Positions 1 to 9,608 are shown, counted from the first letter of the stretch. The stretch is 49,753 nucleotides of DNA from Alistipes sp. (GCA_017465605.1 JAFTVW010000028.1:1-49753), one strand, 5' to 3'. Program-made: numbers and translations. Notes: generated by a model from the sequence alone, not told the origin.

Positions 1-25
1 CCAAAGTCAATACAGTTTGCAAAAC

Positions 26-61
26 AAGGTCGGCAACTCCCTACGCGAGTGCCGACCTTAT
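26..61. terminator. Inverted repeat, probable terminator
   Basis: Arms AAGGTCGGCA (26-35) and TGCCGACCTT (50-59) pair perfectly around a 14-nt loop. The flanking runs are only moderately T-rich on either strand, so direction is unclear. It probably ends a gene lying before the window start, because the next gene inside (343-1725, minus) ends almost 300 bases away. Confidence 0.6.
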
Positions 62-69
62 TTGTGAAT

Positions 70-329
70 GCCAAAAGAGCCACAATCTCTATTACGTATA
101 AAGTTGTATAACAAGAGCTATTTTGAGGCTGCTCGCAGTGCGAGAAACCGCAGCATACTTGGCGCAAATGAGGATTTCGAGCGCAAGGCAGACGCCAAAA
201 GAGCCACAATCTCTATTACATATAAAGTTGTATAGCAAGAGCTATTTTGAGGCTGCTCGCAGTGCGAGAAACCGCAGTTTACCTGACGTAAATGAGGATT
301 TCGAGCGCAAGGCAGACGCCAAAAGAGCC
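70..329. repeat. Tandem 124-bp repeat, two copies plus a 12-bp third start
   Basis: Copies run 70-193 and 194-317, and a third begins at 318 and stops after about 12 bases. The copies differ at only a few positions. Each contains a small hairpin CTCGC-AGT-GCGAG; the second copy also has TTTAC-CTGAC-GTAAA, and in the first that hairpin is degraded. A related core lies inverted downstream of pgk (45361-45425), so this is a dispersed family and not just a local duplication. An open frame of 78 codons crosses it but repeats with the DNA and looks like a shadow. The array fills most of the gap beyond the stop of the aldehyde dehydrogenase gene. Confidence 0.85.
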
Positions 330-342
330 TTGTTAGGCAACT

Positions 343-1725
343 TTACAATATTTTTTTGACGAGCGAAAACATCTTATAAGGCATATATCGGAAAGGCAGG
401 TCGAGCCAAGTGGGAGTCACCACCACCGAGCGACGATGCGAGAAGGCATCGAAACTGAGTCGTCCGTGATAGCTACCCATACCCGAATTACCGACTCCTC
501 CGAAGGGGATATTCTCGTTGGCAATGTGCATAATCGTATCGTTTATGCAGCTACCTCCTGCCGAGGTGCGGCGCACAACACGCCAACCCTCCGACTCGCG
601 GCCAAAGTAGTACAACGCCAACGGTTTCTCGCGGCTGGTGATAAATCTGATGGCATCATCGGTAGAATCAATCGGAATCATAGGCAACACAGGGCCGAAA
701 ATCTCCTCCTGCATAACGGGTGAATCCACATCGACATCGGCCAAAAGCGTGGGCTCGATATATCGCTCGGCAGCATCTACTGCGCCACCCGCAACCACTC
801 GACCACACTCCAAATAAGAGCTTACACGCCCGAATGCCTTATCGCTTACCATACGCACAAAGTGCTTGCTCTTTTTGATATCCTTTCCGTGAAGTTTGCG
901 AAGTTCTCGCTTAAAAGCCTCCACAAAACGCTCCCAAAGAGCCGAATGTATAAGCAGATAGTCGGGCGCGATGCAGGTCTGACCCGCATTGAGAGTCTTG
1001 CCCCACGCAATACGTCGAGCCGCCATCTCAACATCGGCACCAGCATCAACCACGCAAGGGCTCTTGCCACCAAGCTCCAACACTACGGGAGTGAGGTTTC
1101 GCGATGCTGCCTCCATAACCTTACGACCCAGCGCAGGACTTCCCGTAAAGAAGATTACATCGAAGCGGTGCAACAGCAGCTGCTGATTCACCTCGCGGTT
1201 TCCCTGCACGACATAGATATATCGCTCATCGAAGGTCGAACATATCATCTTCTCCAACACCTGCGACGCGTGCGGAACATAGGGCGAAGGTTTCAACAAC
1301 GCAGTACAACCAGCCGAGATAGCTCCCACCAAAGGATTGAGCAGCAACTGAACGGGGTAGTTCCACGGAGCGATAATGAGCGACGAGCCCAATGGCTCAC
1401 TCACCACATAACTGCGTGAAGGGAACATTTTGAGCGGTGTGGAGTGACTCTCTCGCTTAATCCACTTGTGCAGATGACGCAGGTGATTGCGCACTTCACC
1501 CTCGACGATGCTAAGTTCGGTGAGGATAGCCTCCTGCTCCGACTTATGCAAATCCTCCCACAAGGCTTTGCATAGTGGCTCCTGCCACTCTTTCAAGGCT
1601 CGTTGCAGGCGTAGCAACTGCTCACGACGAAACTCATAATCGAGTGTTGCACCCGATGCAAAATACTCTCTCTGAGCCGCGACCACAAGGTCAATGCGCT
1701 CGGCCGATGTATTGACTATTGACAT
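343..1725 (-). CDS. NAD(P)-dependent aldehyde dehydrogenase (ALDH3-like)
   Basis: A 460-residue aldehyde dehydrogenase, oxidising an aldehyde to the acid with NAD(P)+. Visible motifs are PWNYP near 120, the ELGGKSP block with general base Glu217, the NAGQTC block with catalytic Cys251, and EEIFGP near 341. The short length, the lack of the long N-terminal arm of ALDH1/2 enzymes and the hydrophobic/basic C-terminal tail resemble the ALDH3/fatty-aldehyde group (family knowledge). It starts 5 bases after the SDR gene stops, so the two are almost certainly co-transcribed; the pair could turn an alcohol into an acid by way of an aldehyde (inference). Substrate is not visible. Confidence 0.9.
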   Translation of the reverse strand: MSIVNTSAERIDLVVAAQREYFASGATLDYEFRREQLLRLQRALKEWQEPLCKALWEDLHKSEQEAILTELSIVEGEVRNHLRHLHKWIKRESHSTPLKMFPSRSYVVSEPLGSSLIIAPWNYPVQLLLNPLVGAISAGCTALLKPSPYVPHASQVLEKMICSTFDERYIYVVQGNREVNQQLLLHRFDVIFFTGSPALGRKVMEAASRNLTPVVLELGGKSPCVVDAGADVEMAARRIAWGKTLNAGQTCIAPDYLLIHSALWERFVEAFKRELRKLHGKDIKKSKHFVRMVSDKAFGRVSSYLECGRVVAGGAVDAAERYIEPTLLADVDVDSPVMQEEIFGPVLPMIPIDSTDDAIRFITSREKPLALYYFGRESEGWRVVRRTSAGGSCINDTIMHIANENIPFGGVGNSGMGSYHGRLSFDAFSHRRSVVVTPTWLDLPFRYMPYKMFSLVKKIL

Positions 1726-1730
1726 ATGAA

Positions 1731-2702
1731 CTATTTTTTACGACCAGTAAAATGGTCCATTGTAGAATATATACCTATCCAGCGACCCAAAATCACATCA
1801 AACCACGATGTTGGCAACAAGGCCTGACAGGCTCTTATGAAGTGAAAACTGAACGGTATTCCTCTAAAATCGCGGTTGCGCTCAATAGCATTTAGTATCT
1901 TACGCGAAGTACGCTCAGGGTCCAAAATCGGGAAGAAGCGTGAACGCACGCCATCGAACATACCTGTATTTATATAATAAGGGGCTACCGTTGTAAAACG
2001 CACCTTGCTACGAGCCTCTTTGAGTTCGATACGCACCGAATCCGACCAACCGATAACGGCCCACTTGCTCGCCGCATATACCGACATCTTGGGATTGGAG
2101 AGCATACCTGCCGCCGAGGCGATATTGCAGATATGACCGTGATTGCGGCGTTTCATATCGGGCAGAGCCTGCAACGCAACAACCATAGGAGCTATGGAGT
2201 TGATGGCCATCGTGCGCTCGATATCCTTTATAGTCTGCTGCTCGAAGGTCTTATTGCTGGTGACTATTCCAGCGCAATTAATTACAATATCCACATCGCC
2301 ACACTCCTTGCAAGTGGCGCGATAGGCCTGCTCGACGGCCGCGTGGTCTGAAATATCGACCTTATAACCCTTTACATTTCCCAATTTCGACAGCTCGGCA
2401 ACGGTATCGGCTATACCCTTTTCGTTGATATCCCAAATAACCAATTGGCGAGCTCCTCGTTCTAACGACATACGACCCATAATGCGGCCTATGCCCGATG
2501 CACCACCCGTAATGAGTAGGCAACTTGCTTTTATCTTTGTCATCTTTCTCAAATTTATTCCATCGGCTCGCGACATACCGAAAGAAGTATAACACGCAAA
2601 ATTATAAAATAAATTCGAGACCGCACCCGACAAAAAACCAAGCAGGGACCAAATTAACCTAAACAGGTGCGATATGTGGCGTAATCGACTATTTATCGAC
2701 AT
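1731..2702 (-). CDS. Short-chain dehydrogenase/reductase (SDR16C/RDH-like)
   Basis: Classical SDR fold: the nucleotide motif TGGASGIG is at 65-72, NCAG near 142, and the catalytic triad is Ser196, Tyr209 and Lys213 (YAASK). The WDIN acidic segment after beta-2 suggests NAD preference. The first 50 residues are an extra hydrophobic stretch; internal starts at Met43 or Met54 are possible. The sequence style (GHI-x-IASAAG, long C-terminal part) resembles eukaryotic retinol and 17-beta-hydroxysteroid dehydrogenases of the SDR16C group, which act on lipophilic alcohols at membranes (family knowledge). It lies 53 bases after the GH2 gene and 5 bases before the aldehyde dehydrogenase. Substrate unknown; a membrane-lipid alcohol is a guess. 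Confidence 0.85.
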   Translation of the reverse strand: MSINSRLRHISHLFRLIWSLLGFLSGAVSNLFYNFACYTSFGMSRADGINLRKMTKIKASCLLITGGASGIGRIMGRMSLERGARQLVIWDINEKGIADTVAELSKLGNVKGYKVDISDHAAVEQAYRATCKECGDVDIVINCAGIVTSNKTFEQQTIKDIERTMAINSIAPMVVALQALPDMKRRNHGHICNIASAAGMLSNPKMSVYAASKWAVIGWSDSVRIELKEARSKVRFTTVAPYYINTGMFDGVRSRFFPILDPERTSRKILNAIERNRDFRGIPFSFHFIRACQALLPTSWFDVILGRWIGIYSTMDHFTGRKK

Positions 2703-2755
2703 ACAACACCTATCGCACCCGCCAAATTACTCTGCTGCAACCCGCCCTACACGGC

Positions 2756-5700
2756 CTACTCCTTGATTAACTCAAACTCCGCGCCCGAGCCAAAGTCGTG
2801 ACCCGCCTGCGAACTGAGCGCAGTGAATCTTACATAACGGGTCTTCACGGACTTATCGAAGATTACGGTCTGCAACTTATTTGAACGCTCAAACTCGCCC
2901 TGCGCCACAGGTTCGCTCCACGACTTGCCGTCTTGGCTTGTTTGAATCTTATAAGCCTTGATGTTACCGTTGGTGCTTCCGTCTTGACGGGGCAGATACT
3001 TGAATCCCTTGATGCTTACCTGCTCGCTCGCGTCGAAGTCGATATAGTGGGGATAGCTCGCCACTGTAACCGAGTACATAGTGTGCCAAATTGTGGTGGC
3101 ATCACCGTCCAACATACGCTCTGCGCCCTCGCCTGTCTCCTGACTTGAACAGAAGCTCACCGTAAGCGGAATAGAGGTAATCTCCGAATAATTATATGTG
3201 GCGGCCAATTCAGGCACTGATGCCTCCCAAACCACCAATTCACCACCCTCGCGCATATCAACGGGTGAGGTGTAGAGCGTAGGCTTACCCTTCTGCCCCA
3301 ACTTATAATAAATCTGGGCACCCGCCTTACGGCAAGTCATCGTGACCTCGCCACGAATATTGCGTGACACCATAACGGGAGTAGCTCCTGCGGCCGAAAC
3401 ATCGGCCTTCTCGGCATAGTTGTCGCCCTTCTTTACAGGACGCAAGATAAATCCTACGGTATTTTCGCCAGCCTTTACCATATCCTCGGCAAGAGGAGTT
3501 GGGCCGCAACTGCTTCCGCCCAAACCATTGACCTTCGAGTCGATATTGACCCAAGTAGCCGACGATGTTGGCAACTGATAGGGGTGAGCCGCTTCGGTAA
3601 GCTCAACCGCATTCCACGGCAGCGCCGAGCAAGACATATTGTCGGTAGCCACAATCATCACTCCATTGCCCGACTTATTTGTGAGAGTAGCCCAACGCAC
3701 CTGCTCACGATTGGCCATCTCCTGAGGTTTGGGGAAGTGAACAAACTGCTCGGCTACGGTGCTTCGATACTGCTCTACAAATGAGCCTGTCGAGCGGTCA
3801 TTATAGTTACACCAAGGGCCACGTCCATAGTAGGTGTAGTCGGTAAGCGCGCTCGAAAGTTGCATCTCAAATCCCATACGCGCCAAATTGACCGAAGTCT
3901 CGCTACCCGACACCACACTATTAAGCTCCACCGAGCCATCGGGATAGATTGTCCATATACGATTCGATATGAAGTGGAAGTCCTCCTCGCCCATAGGTTT
4001 TCCATCGCTCAGGAGCGAGAAGTTGTTATCCTCGTGTTTAACTCTTCGACCTGCTGCCTTAGCCTGCGTGCGTACCAGATATTGAATCACCACCGAGCCA
4101 TCGGCCTGCACCTCAGAGGTCTGCATCGAAAGCACCTTATCCTCGGTATCGAATAGGCCGAGCGCAAACCAGCGATTATAGGCCCAATTATCGTTATCGA
4201 CAGGGGCGCGATAGGTGTAGAGACGCATTTGGCGACCCTCTTCGAGAATTGGGGTATTGTTATAGGTTACTGCCGACAACACTCCACGCTCGTTGTCAAG
4301 CGATATGGTGAACTGCCCACTACCACCCGTAATTGTGGTCTTGCCAGCGGTGGTCGAGATATTGAGCTGACCACTACCTGCCGCAGCCTCCGAGATAGTA
4401 CGGCTCTTAATGGCAGCCTTCAATGGCAACTGCTCCTCCATCTGCACATAGCCCTTCTTAGCCCAAGGCATATCCTCGTTAAGCAGCAACTGCACTTTCA
4501 CAAAATACTCCTTATTTGCAGCCAACTCACTACCCGAAAAACGATGCTTGAAACCGATGCTTTGGCGTGGCGCAATCGAGCCTGCCTGCTCGATATAGCT
4601 CTGCTTCTCGCGACCATCTTCCCACAACGAAACACGAATCTGCATATCGTCGAGTGGCATAAAGTATCGCTTATTGAAGATTTTGATTTCACCCGCCTCG
4701 TTCATCGTGATTCCCACATTCTGATAGACCTTCTTCACCTCGTAGTATTGAGGTTTGGGAGAGTGGTCGGGGAATACGATTCCATTCATACAGAAGGTAT
4801 GGTCGTTGGGACGGTCACCAAAGTCACCACCATAGCCCATATATCGCTCACCAGTCTTTGCGTCGTAGTTCCAGAAGGCTTGGTCGGCCCAATCCCAAAT
4901 AGCACCGCCCATAAAGAAGTTGGTGCTCTCCATTGCGTCCCAATAATCCTGCAAATTGCCAACTGCATTACCCATCGAGTGAGCGTACTCCGAGATATGG
5001 AACGGATATTTGATTGGGGCTTTACCCGTAACGGCATTTTGAGTCCAACCGATTGAGGGATACTGATTTGAGCCCATATCGACGATGTTGTTGTTGCGCT
5101 CATACTGCACAGGGCGAGTATTGTCGAAGGTCTTTAACGCCTTGTACGCTGCAACAAACGTATCGCCTGGGCCAGCCTCGTTACCGAGCGACCAAATGAC
5201 AATCGATGGGTGGTTAACCGTCGCGTGAGCCATCTCCATCACACGCGCAACGTGAGCGTCCAAAAACTCAGGAACGTGCGAGAGTGATGCGGCTCCATAG
5301 TAGTATTGATGGCTCTCGATATTGGCCTCGTTCTCCAACATAATACCATACTTGTCACATAGGTAGTACCAATAGGGGGCATCGGGATAGTGGGCGCAAC
5401 GGACGTGATTGATATTACCACGCAACATAATCATCACCTCCTCTTGCATCTGCTCGCGGGTGATGGCGTGGCCTCGCACCAAATTGTTTTCGTGGCGATT
5501 CACACCCTTCATCTTCACGGTCTTGCCATTGAGATAGTAGTAACGACCCGCCAAGCCAAACTCATCGTCCTCGGCCTTTGTGTCACGAATCTCCACCTCA
5601 CGGAATCCCATATATGTAGAGGCACGCTCCACAACGCGACCCTTCTTATCGAGAAGGCTGACGACCAACGTATAGCGGTTAGGTTGCTCGGCACTCCACT

Positions 5701-6790
5701 TCGCAGGATTCTTCACCTGCATAGCCATTCTGACCGATGTTGTAGCTTGCGGCTCAACGAGAGCTACCTCGCCCTCAATAGCGGCATCGCCTACAATAGT
5801 GTTTTCGTCGCTAAACAACTTATTCTTATAGAGTTGCGCCTTGACTTTATAACCCTTTGCGACCTTCTTCGAGAGGTTGCGCACATCAATAGCGATATTT
5901 GCCACAGCATCGCGGTACTCGCCATCAAGGTCGGTGGTAACTCTCACGTCGCGCAACTCAACAGGATTGGTTGCTGTCAGCGATACGGTACGGAAGATAC
6001 CAGGCAAACGGAACATATCCTGCGACTCCAAGAACGACGCATCGCTATTACGATAGACCTCGACAGCCACCACATTCTCGCCCTCGACCAGATATTTGGT
6101 GATGTTGAATGCCGCCAAATTGCGAGAGTTCTTCGAGAATCCCACATAGCGGCCATTAATCCAGAGGTAGAAGAACGAATCCACGCCATCGAAGTTGATA
6201 TAAATCTCGCGACCCTCCCAAGCATCGGGAATCGAGAATGTGCGGCGATAAGAGCCCACCTCGTTACGGTGCTTGTAGGTTGTATGGTGCGGAGCTGGCT
6301 CACGCATCACACCACCCTTCCAATCGCCAACTGCAACCGAGTGCTTGAAGATAACGGGCTGGTTGACATAGATGGGTGTGCCGTATTTCTGCGAGCCATC
6401 TTTTTGCAGGCCATAGACATTCCAGTTCATCGGCACCTCCACATCGTCCCACGCCGAGACATCGAACTCGGTCTTGTAAAAATCGGCAGGACGCTCCTCG
6501 GGGTGCTTCACCCAATTGAACTTCCAAGTGCCATCAAGCGAGAGATAGTAGGCACTATTCTCGGGCAACACCTTGCGGGCACTCTCCTCTGAATCGAATA
6601 AGAAAAACCACGCTTTGGGTTGCTCCTTGTTGAGCGAGAGTTCAGTGGGGGACTCCCACTCGGCTCTGCCCGATTCGTAACCTCGGGGTGCAGCCTGCTC
6701 CCCATAGGCATAACCTTTAAGATTTTGGCCAACTGCAACTGCCGATATGGCAAGGGTCGCCAACAATGATAAAAGAGTTAGTCGTTTCAT
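2756..6790 (-). CDS. Secreted GH2 beta-galactosidase with C-terminal F5/8C domain
   Basis: A 1344-residue LacZ-type glycoside hydrolase family 2 enzyme. The signal peptide (first ~21 residues) indicates export, probably to the periplasm. The order is GH2 sugar-binding domain (~80-270), immunoglobulin-like domain (~280-400), TIM barrel (~400-700), then the Bgal_small_N beta-sandwich. Acid/base Glu538 lies in WSLGNE and nucleophile Glu601 in SEYAHSMGN. After about residue 1130 comes a chitobiase-C-like module and then a discoidin/F5/8C domain, which usually binds sugars. It hydrolyses terminal beta-galactosides. No SusC/SusD pair is adjacent, so it is not in a typical polysaccharide utilisation locus here; the next gene upstream is a sugar permease behind its own terminator. 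Confidence 0.93.
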   Translation of the reverse strand: MKRLTLLSLLATLAISAVAVGQNLKGYAYGEQAAPRGYESGRAEWESPTELSLNKEQPKAWFFLFDSEESARKVLPENSAYYLSLDGTWKFNWVKHPEERPADFYKTEFDVSAWDDVEVPMNWNVYGLQKDGSQKYGTPIYVNQPVIFKHSVAVGDWKGGVMREPAPHHTTYKHRNEVGSYRRTFSIPDAWEGREIYINFDGVDSFFYLWINGRYVGFSKNSRNLAAFNITKYLVEGENVVAVEVYRNSDASFLESQDMFRLPGIFRTVSLTATNPVELRDVRVTTDLDGEYRDAVANIAIDVRNLSKKVAKGYKVKAQLYKNKLFSDENTIVGDAAIEGEVALVEPQATTSVRMAMQVKNPAKWSAEQPNRYTLVVSLLDKKGRVVERASTYMGFREVEIRDTKAEDDEFGLAGRYYYLNGKTVKMKGVNRHENNLVRGHAITREQMQEEVMIMLRGNINHVRCAHYPDAPYWYYLCDKYGIMLENEANIESHQYYYGAASLSHVPEFLDAHVARVMEMAHATVNHPSIVIWSLGNEAGPGDTFVAAYKALKTFDNTRPVQYERNNNIVDMGSNQYPSIGWTQNAVTGKAPIKYPFHISEYAHSMGNAVGNLQDYWDAMESTNFFMGGAIWDWADQAFWNYDAKTGERYMGYGGDFGDRPNDHTFCMNGIVFPDHSPKPQYYEVKKVYQNVGITMNEAGEIKIFNKRYFMPLDDMQIRVSLWEDGREKQSYIEQAGSIAPRQSIGFKHRFSGSELAANKEYFVKVQLLLNEDMPWAKKGYVQMEEQLPLKAAIKSRTISEAAAGSGQLNISTTAGKTTITGGSGQFTISLDNERGVLSAVTYNNTPILEEGRQMRLYTYRAPVDNDNWAYNRWFALGLFDTEDKVLSMQTSEVQADGSVVIQYLVRTQAKAAGRRVKHEDNNFSLLSDGKPMGEEDFHFISNRIWTIYPDGSVELNSVVSGSETSVNLARMGFEMQLSSALTDYTYYGRGPWCNYNDRSTGSFVEQYRSTVAEQFVHFPKPQEMANREQVRWATLTNKSGNGVMIVATDNMSCSALPWNAVELTEAAHPYQLPTSSATWVNIDSKVNGLGGSSCGPTPLAEDMVKAGENTVGFILRPVKKGDNYAEKADVSAAGATPVMVSRNIRGEVTMTCRKAGAQIYYKLGQKGKPTLYTSPVDMREGGELVVWEASVPELAATYNYSEITSIPLTVSFCSSQETGEGAERMLDGDATTIWHTMYSVTVASYPHYIDFDASEQVSIKGFKYLPRQDGSTNGNIKAYKIQTSQDGKSWSEPVAQGEFERSNKLQTVIFDKSVKTRYVRFTALSSQAGHDFGSGAEFELIKE

Positions 6791-7094
6791 AGTTATCTGT
6801 TTTTCGTTTATTGTCGTTTAATCACTTATGCATTTCCCTCTTGCATTTTCTTCCTGTATTTCACTCCGCAAAGCCTACATAATAGGAAACATACGAAATT
6901 AACGATTTATCTGCAAAAAAACAAGCACATACTTATATTTATTTATTATTGGCTAAACTTACACGTCATTCTATCATTGCAAAAAGAGAGAAGATAACAT
7001 AAAAAAGGTGCCGCCCGAGGCGACACCTTAACTGCTTTGTGGGAATCCCCCTTTGAGAATTCGCTCACAAAATTGGAATATTGTAGATTATTGA
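6791..7094. other. Gene-free spacer between GH2 and permease genes
   Basis: 304 bases, AT-rich. Apart from the minus-strand terminator of the permease gene (7001-7029), nothing recognisable is present. It must hold the promoter of the GH2 gene on the minus strand, but no clear TAnnTTTG box was found. Confidence 0.6.
7001..7029 (-). terminator. Terminator of the sugar permease gene
   Basis: Read on the minus strand, AAGGTGTCGCC pairs with GGCGGCACCTT (one G-T wobble) across a 3-base loop and is followed by a run of T. It lies about 65 bases beyond the permease stop codon and separates that gene from the downstream GH2 gene. Confidence 0.85.
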
Positions 7095-8369
7095 TTACTC
7101 TACGGGAATATCCTTGTTTACATTCTTTGTACCTACCAAGCCGTAAAGAAGCATATAAACCAAGCCCAATACTACTACCCAGTAGCTGTTGATAAAGCCA
7201 GCTGCGTCAGCAACCAAACCCTGCAAGAAAGGCATAATACCACCACCGCAAATCAAGGCCATAAAGATACCTGATGCAACGGGAGTATATTTACCCAAGC
7301 CCTCAGTAGCGAGGTTGAAGATTGAACCGAACATTACCGATGTGCAAAGACCGCACAAGAACATAAATACCATTGATACAGGAACCTGAGCGTCAACAAC
7401 GGGAACAGTCATCTTAACTGACTCGGGGATAAACATAATGCAACCTACGAATATCAATGCCAAAACGCAAGCGAATGTAAGCATAGCCTTAGAAGATACC
7501 TTAGCACCTACTGCACCACCGAACAAACGACCGAGCATCATACAGAACCAGTAGAAACCTACAACAGTACCTGCGATAGCTGGACCTACGCCCTCCAAAC
7601 CTGACATATAGATATTAGCTGTGTTAGGAATACCTACCTCAACACCTACATAGAAGAAGATAGCGATTGCGCCCAATACAAAGTGACGGAACGACATAGG
7701 ACCGTGAGGATCCTTCTTCGCTGTACCGCTCAAACGAGCTGCCTTCTCCTCTGCTGTCTCCATATGAGGCTCAGGAATTGCAGACAAAGCGATGATTACG
7801 AATGCCAAAGCAAAGATAGCCATAGCTGCAATCATTGCGGGAGCTGCGTCACCTACCTGAGTGTTCTCGGTGATAGCACCACCGATAAGGTAACCCAAAA
7901 GGATAGGAGCGATAGTACCACCGACTGAGTTGCAAGAGCCACCGAGCTGGATAAGCTGGTTACCCTTGTTACCTCCACCACCCAAAGTGTTAAGCATAGG
8001 GTTAACAACGATGTTGAGCATTGTCATTGAAAGACCTGCGATGAACGCACCCAACACATAAACACCGAATGACTCTACATAACCTGACAAGAACTGGATA
8101 CCTACACCAACGAAACCTACTGTAACAGCAGCCAATGATGTAAACTTGTAACCCTTACGCTTCAAGATATGACCTGCGGGGATACCCATAAATGCGTAAG
8201 CGATAAAGTTGGCCAAAGTACCCAACTGAGCCATCGCGTTAGATGCACCAAACTGACCCTTAACGATAACACCCATTGAACCAGCGAAGTTGGTAACGAA
8301 TGCAATCATAAATAATAGCAAGAACATCACACCAATTGCAAAAACATTGCTTTTCTGATTGTTTGCCAT
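7095..8369 (-). CDS. MFS sugar transporter, FucP/GluP-like
   Basis: A 424-residue inner-membrane permease with about 12 hydrophobic segments, matching the FHS (fucose-galactose-glucose:H+ symporter) branch of the major facilitator superfamily. Typical signs are an N-terminal helix with FVTNFAGSMG, the GIPAGHILKRKGYK loop after helix 2 and an LGGGGNKGNQL segment near the middle. Members import a monosaccharide with protons. The neighbouring secreted beta-galactosidase makes galactose or glucose plausible substrates (context inference), but a terminator separates the genes. Upstream is an unusual ~110-base purine-rich (minus strand) tract. Confidence 0.88.
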   Translation of the reverse strand: MANNQKSNVFAIGVMFLLLFMIAFVTNFAGSMGVIVKGQFGASNAMAQLGTLANFIAYAFMGIPAGHILKRKGYKFTSLAAVTVGFVGVGIQFLSGYVESFGVYVLGAFIAGLSMTMLNIVVNPMLNTLGGGGNKGNQLIQLGGSCNSVGGTIAPILLGYLIGGAITENTQVGDAAPAMIAAMAIFALAFVIIALSAIPEPHMETAEEKAARLSGTAKKDPHGPMSFRHFVLGAIAIFFYVGVEVGIPNTANIYMSGLEGVGPAIAGTVVGFYWFCMMLGRLFGGAVGAKVSSKAMLTFACVLALIFVGCIMFIPESVKMTVPVVDAQVPVSMVFMFLCGLCTSVMFGSIFNLATEGLGKYTPVASGIFMALICGGGIMPFLQGLVADAAGFINSYWVVVLGLVYMLLYGLVGTKNVNKDIPVE

Positions 8370-8454
8370 AAATGATTTTTTTAAGATTAATAATTGGTTA
8401 TAAATTGTTTACAATATGTTTCTTGGGTTAAGTATGTTTTGGTTGCCTCGCAAC

Positions 8455-8566
8455 ACTCGTTTCTACTTCTTGCTCTTTCTATCTCTCTTCTCTCTCTTCT
8501 CTCTCTTACTCTCTATTCCTCTCTCTTCTCTTCATTTATCTTTATCTCCCCCCCCTCTACTTCTTC
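8455..8566. repeat. Polypyrimidine (CT-rich) tract with C8 run
   Basis: About 110 bases made almost entirely of C and T on the plus strand, ending in a run of eight C at 8548-8555. It lies in the presumed 5' leader or promoter region of the sugar permease (minus strand, where it reads purine-rich) and directly after the stop of the prenyl synthase gene. Confidence 0.85.
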
Positions 8567-9577
8567 TTAACAATCTCTTTGCGCAACGAATGCACACAGA
8601 TTAATCAAGGCTGCGCGGTAGGGCGAATCCTCATAACGCGACAAAATCGACGTTGCCTTAGTGATGTAGTTATTCATCGTGCGAGCCGCCAATGCCATTC
8701 CACCTGTATTCTCCACAACGGCTTGCAAGTAATCCACCGCCGACTCATCGTGAGCGCACTCCGAGAGCTTTTCAATCAATCGCTTGCGCTCATCAGAGGT
8801 ACACTGCTCCAACACCTCGATAAGTGGCAGGGTGATTTTACCCTCACGCAAATCGTTGTTCGACGGCTTGCCCGTTTTGGCCGAGCGTGAAAAATCGAGT
8901 ATATCGTCCTGAATCTGGAACGCCATACCCAACGCCTCGCCAAAGCGACGCATCTGCTCTACATCATCACGCGAAGCCATCACCGACACCGCACCTGCCG
9001 AGGCACTGATACTAAGAAGGCTGGCCGTCTTTTTGTAGATGATATCGAGGTAATCCTGACGTGTGGTATCCTTGTCGGCGGCGTGCTGGCTCTGCAACAC
9101 TTCGCCCTCGCAAAGAGTGGCCACCGAGCCTATTATGTGCGAAACCAAGTCGTACTGCGCACTCTCCATACCTGCGCTCATAGTGCGAGCCAACAGGTAG
9201 TCGCCCAATATCACAGCGTTGCGTGACTGCCACAAAGCATTGGCCGAGGGGCGACCTCGACGCATATCGGCATTGTCAATCACATCGTCGTGGATTAAAG
9301 AGACCGTATGTAACATCTCGACCATCATCGCAGCCAGATAGGTGCGCTTGGTACAGTTGCGCTCGCCCGCCACCCACTGACGATTGTTAGCCGATGAGGT
9401 GAGAGCCGAAGTGAGCATTACCACTATGGGGCGAATGCTCTTGCCTCGCGACGACAAAACGTGAGTAAGCATCTCCGACATAAGTTTGCCGTCAGATGAA
9501 TACTGTCCTCGCAAAAACTCCTCGAAAGCCTCCAAATCGGACGCTATGGGGGTGCGTATTGAGTCAAGATTTATCAT
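8567..9577 (-). CDS. Long-chain polyprenyl diphosphate synthase
   Basis: A 336-residue trans-isoprenyl diphosphate synthase. The first aspartate-rich motif reads DDVIDNADMRRGRP and the second DDILDF; both bind Mg2+-diphosphate. Small residues upstream of the first motif and the length fit the octaprenyl/solanesyl type (IspB-like) that builds the quinone side chain, rather than a farnesyl synthase; chain length cannot be fixed from sequence alone. It acts in the cytoplasm on IPP and an allylic primer. It is divergent from the YfhO gene, with a TATATTTG -7-like box on the minus strand at 9609-9616. Confidence 0.9.
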   Translation of the reverse strand: MINLDSIRTPIASDLEAFEEFLRGQYSSDGKLMSEMLTHVLSSRGKSIRPIVVMLTSALTSSANNRQWVAGERNCTKRTYLAAMMVEMLHTVSLIHDDVIDNADMRRGRPSANALWQSRNAVILGDYLLARTMSAGMESAQYDLVSHIIGSVATLCEGEVLQSQHAADKDTTRQDYLDIIYKKTASLLSISASAGAVSVMASRDDVEQMRRFGEALGMAFQIQDDILDFSRSAKTGKPSNNDLREGKITLPLIEVLEQCTSDERKRLIEKLSECAHDESAVDYLQAVVENTGGMALAARTMNNYITKATSILSRYEDSPYRAALINLCAFVAQRDC

Positions 9578-9608
9578 ATTTTGTCTTTACATAAGGCCGT
9601 TAACATTG

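Noticed and set aside
318-350. Integron attC-like GTTAGGC beside the tandem repeat
   Set aside because: Only one core-like box is present, without the paired arms or an integrase.
123-359. 78-codon open frame at the window start
   Set aside because: It runs through the 124-bp tandem repeat, so its protein repeats as the DNA does; there is no independent support for coding.
4229-6592. Long plus-strand open frames opposite the GH2 gene (275 and 400 codons)
   Set aside because: They are antisense shadows of a clearly conserved enzyme and show no motif of their own.
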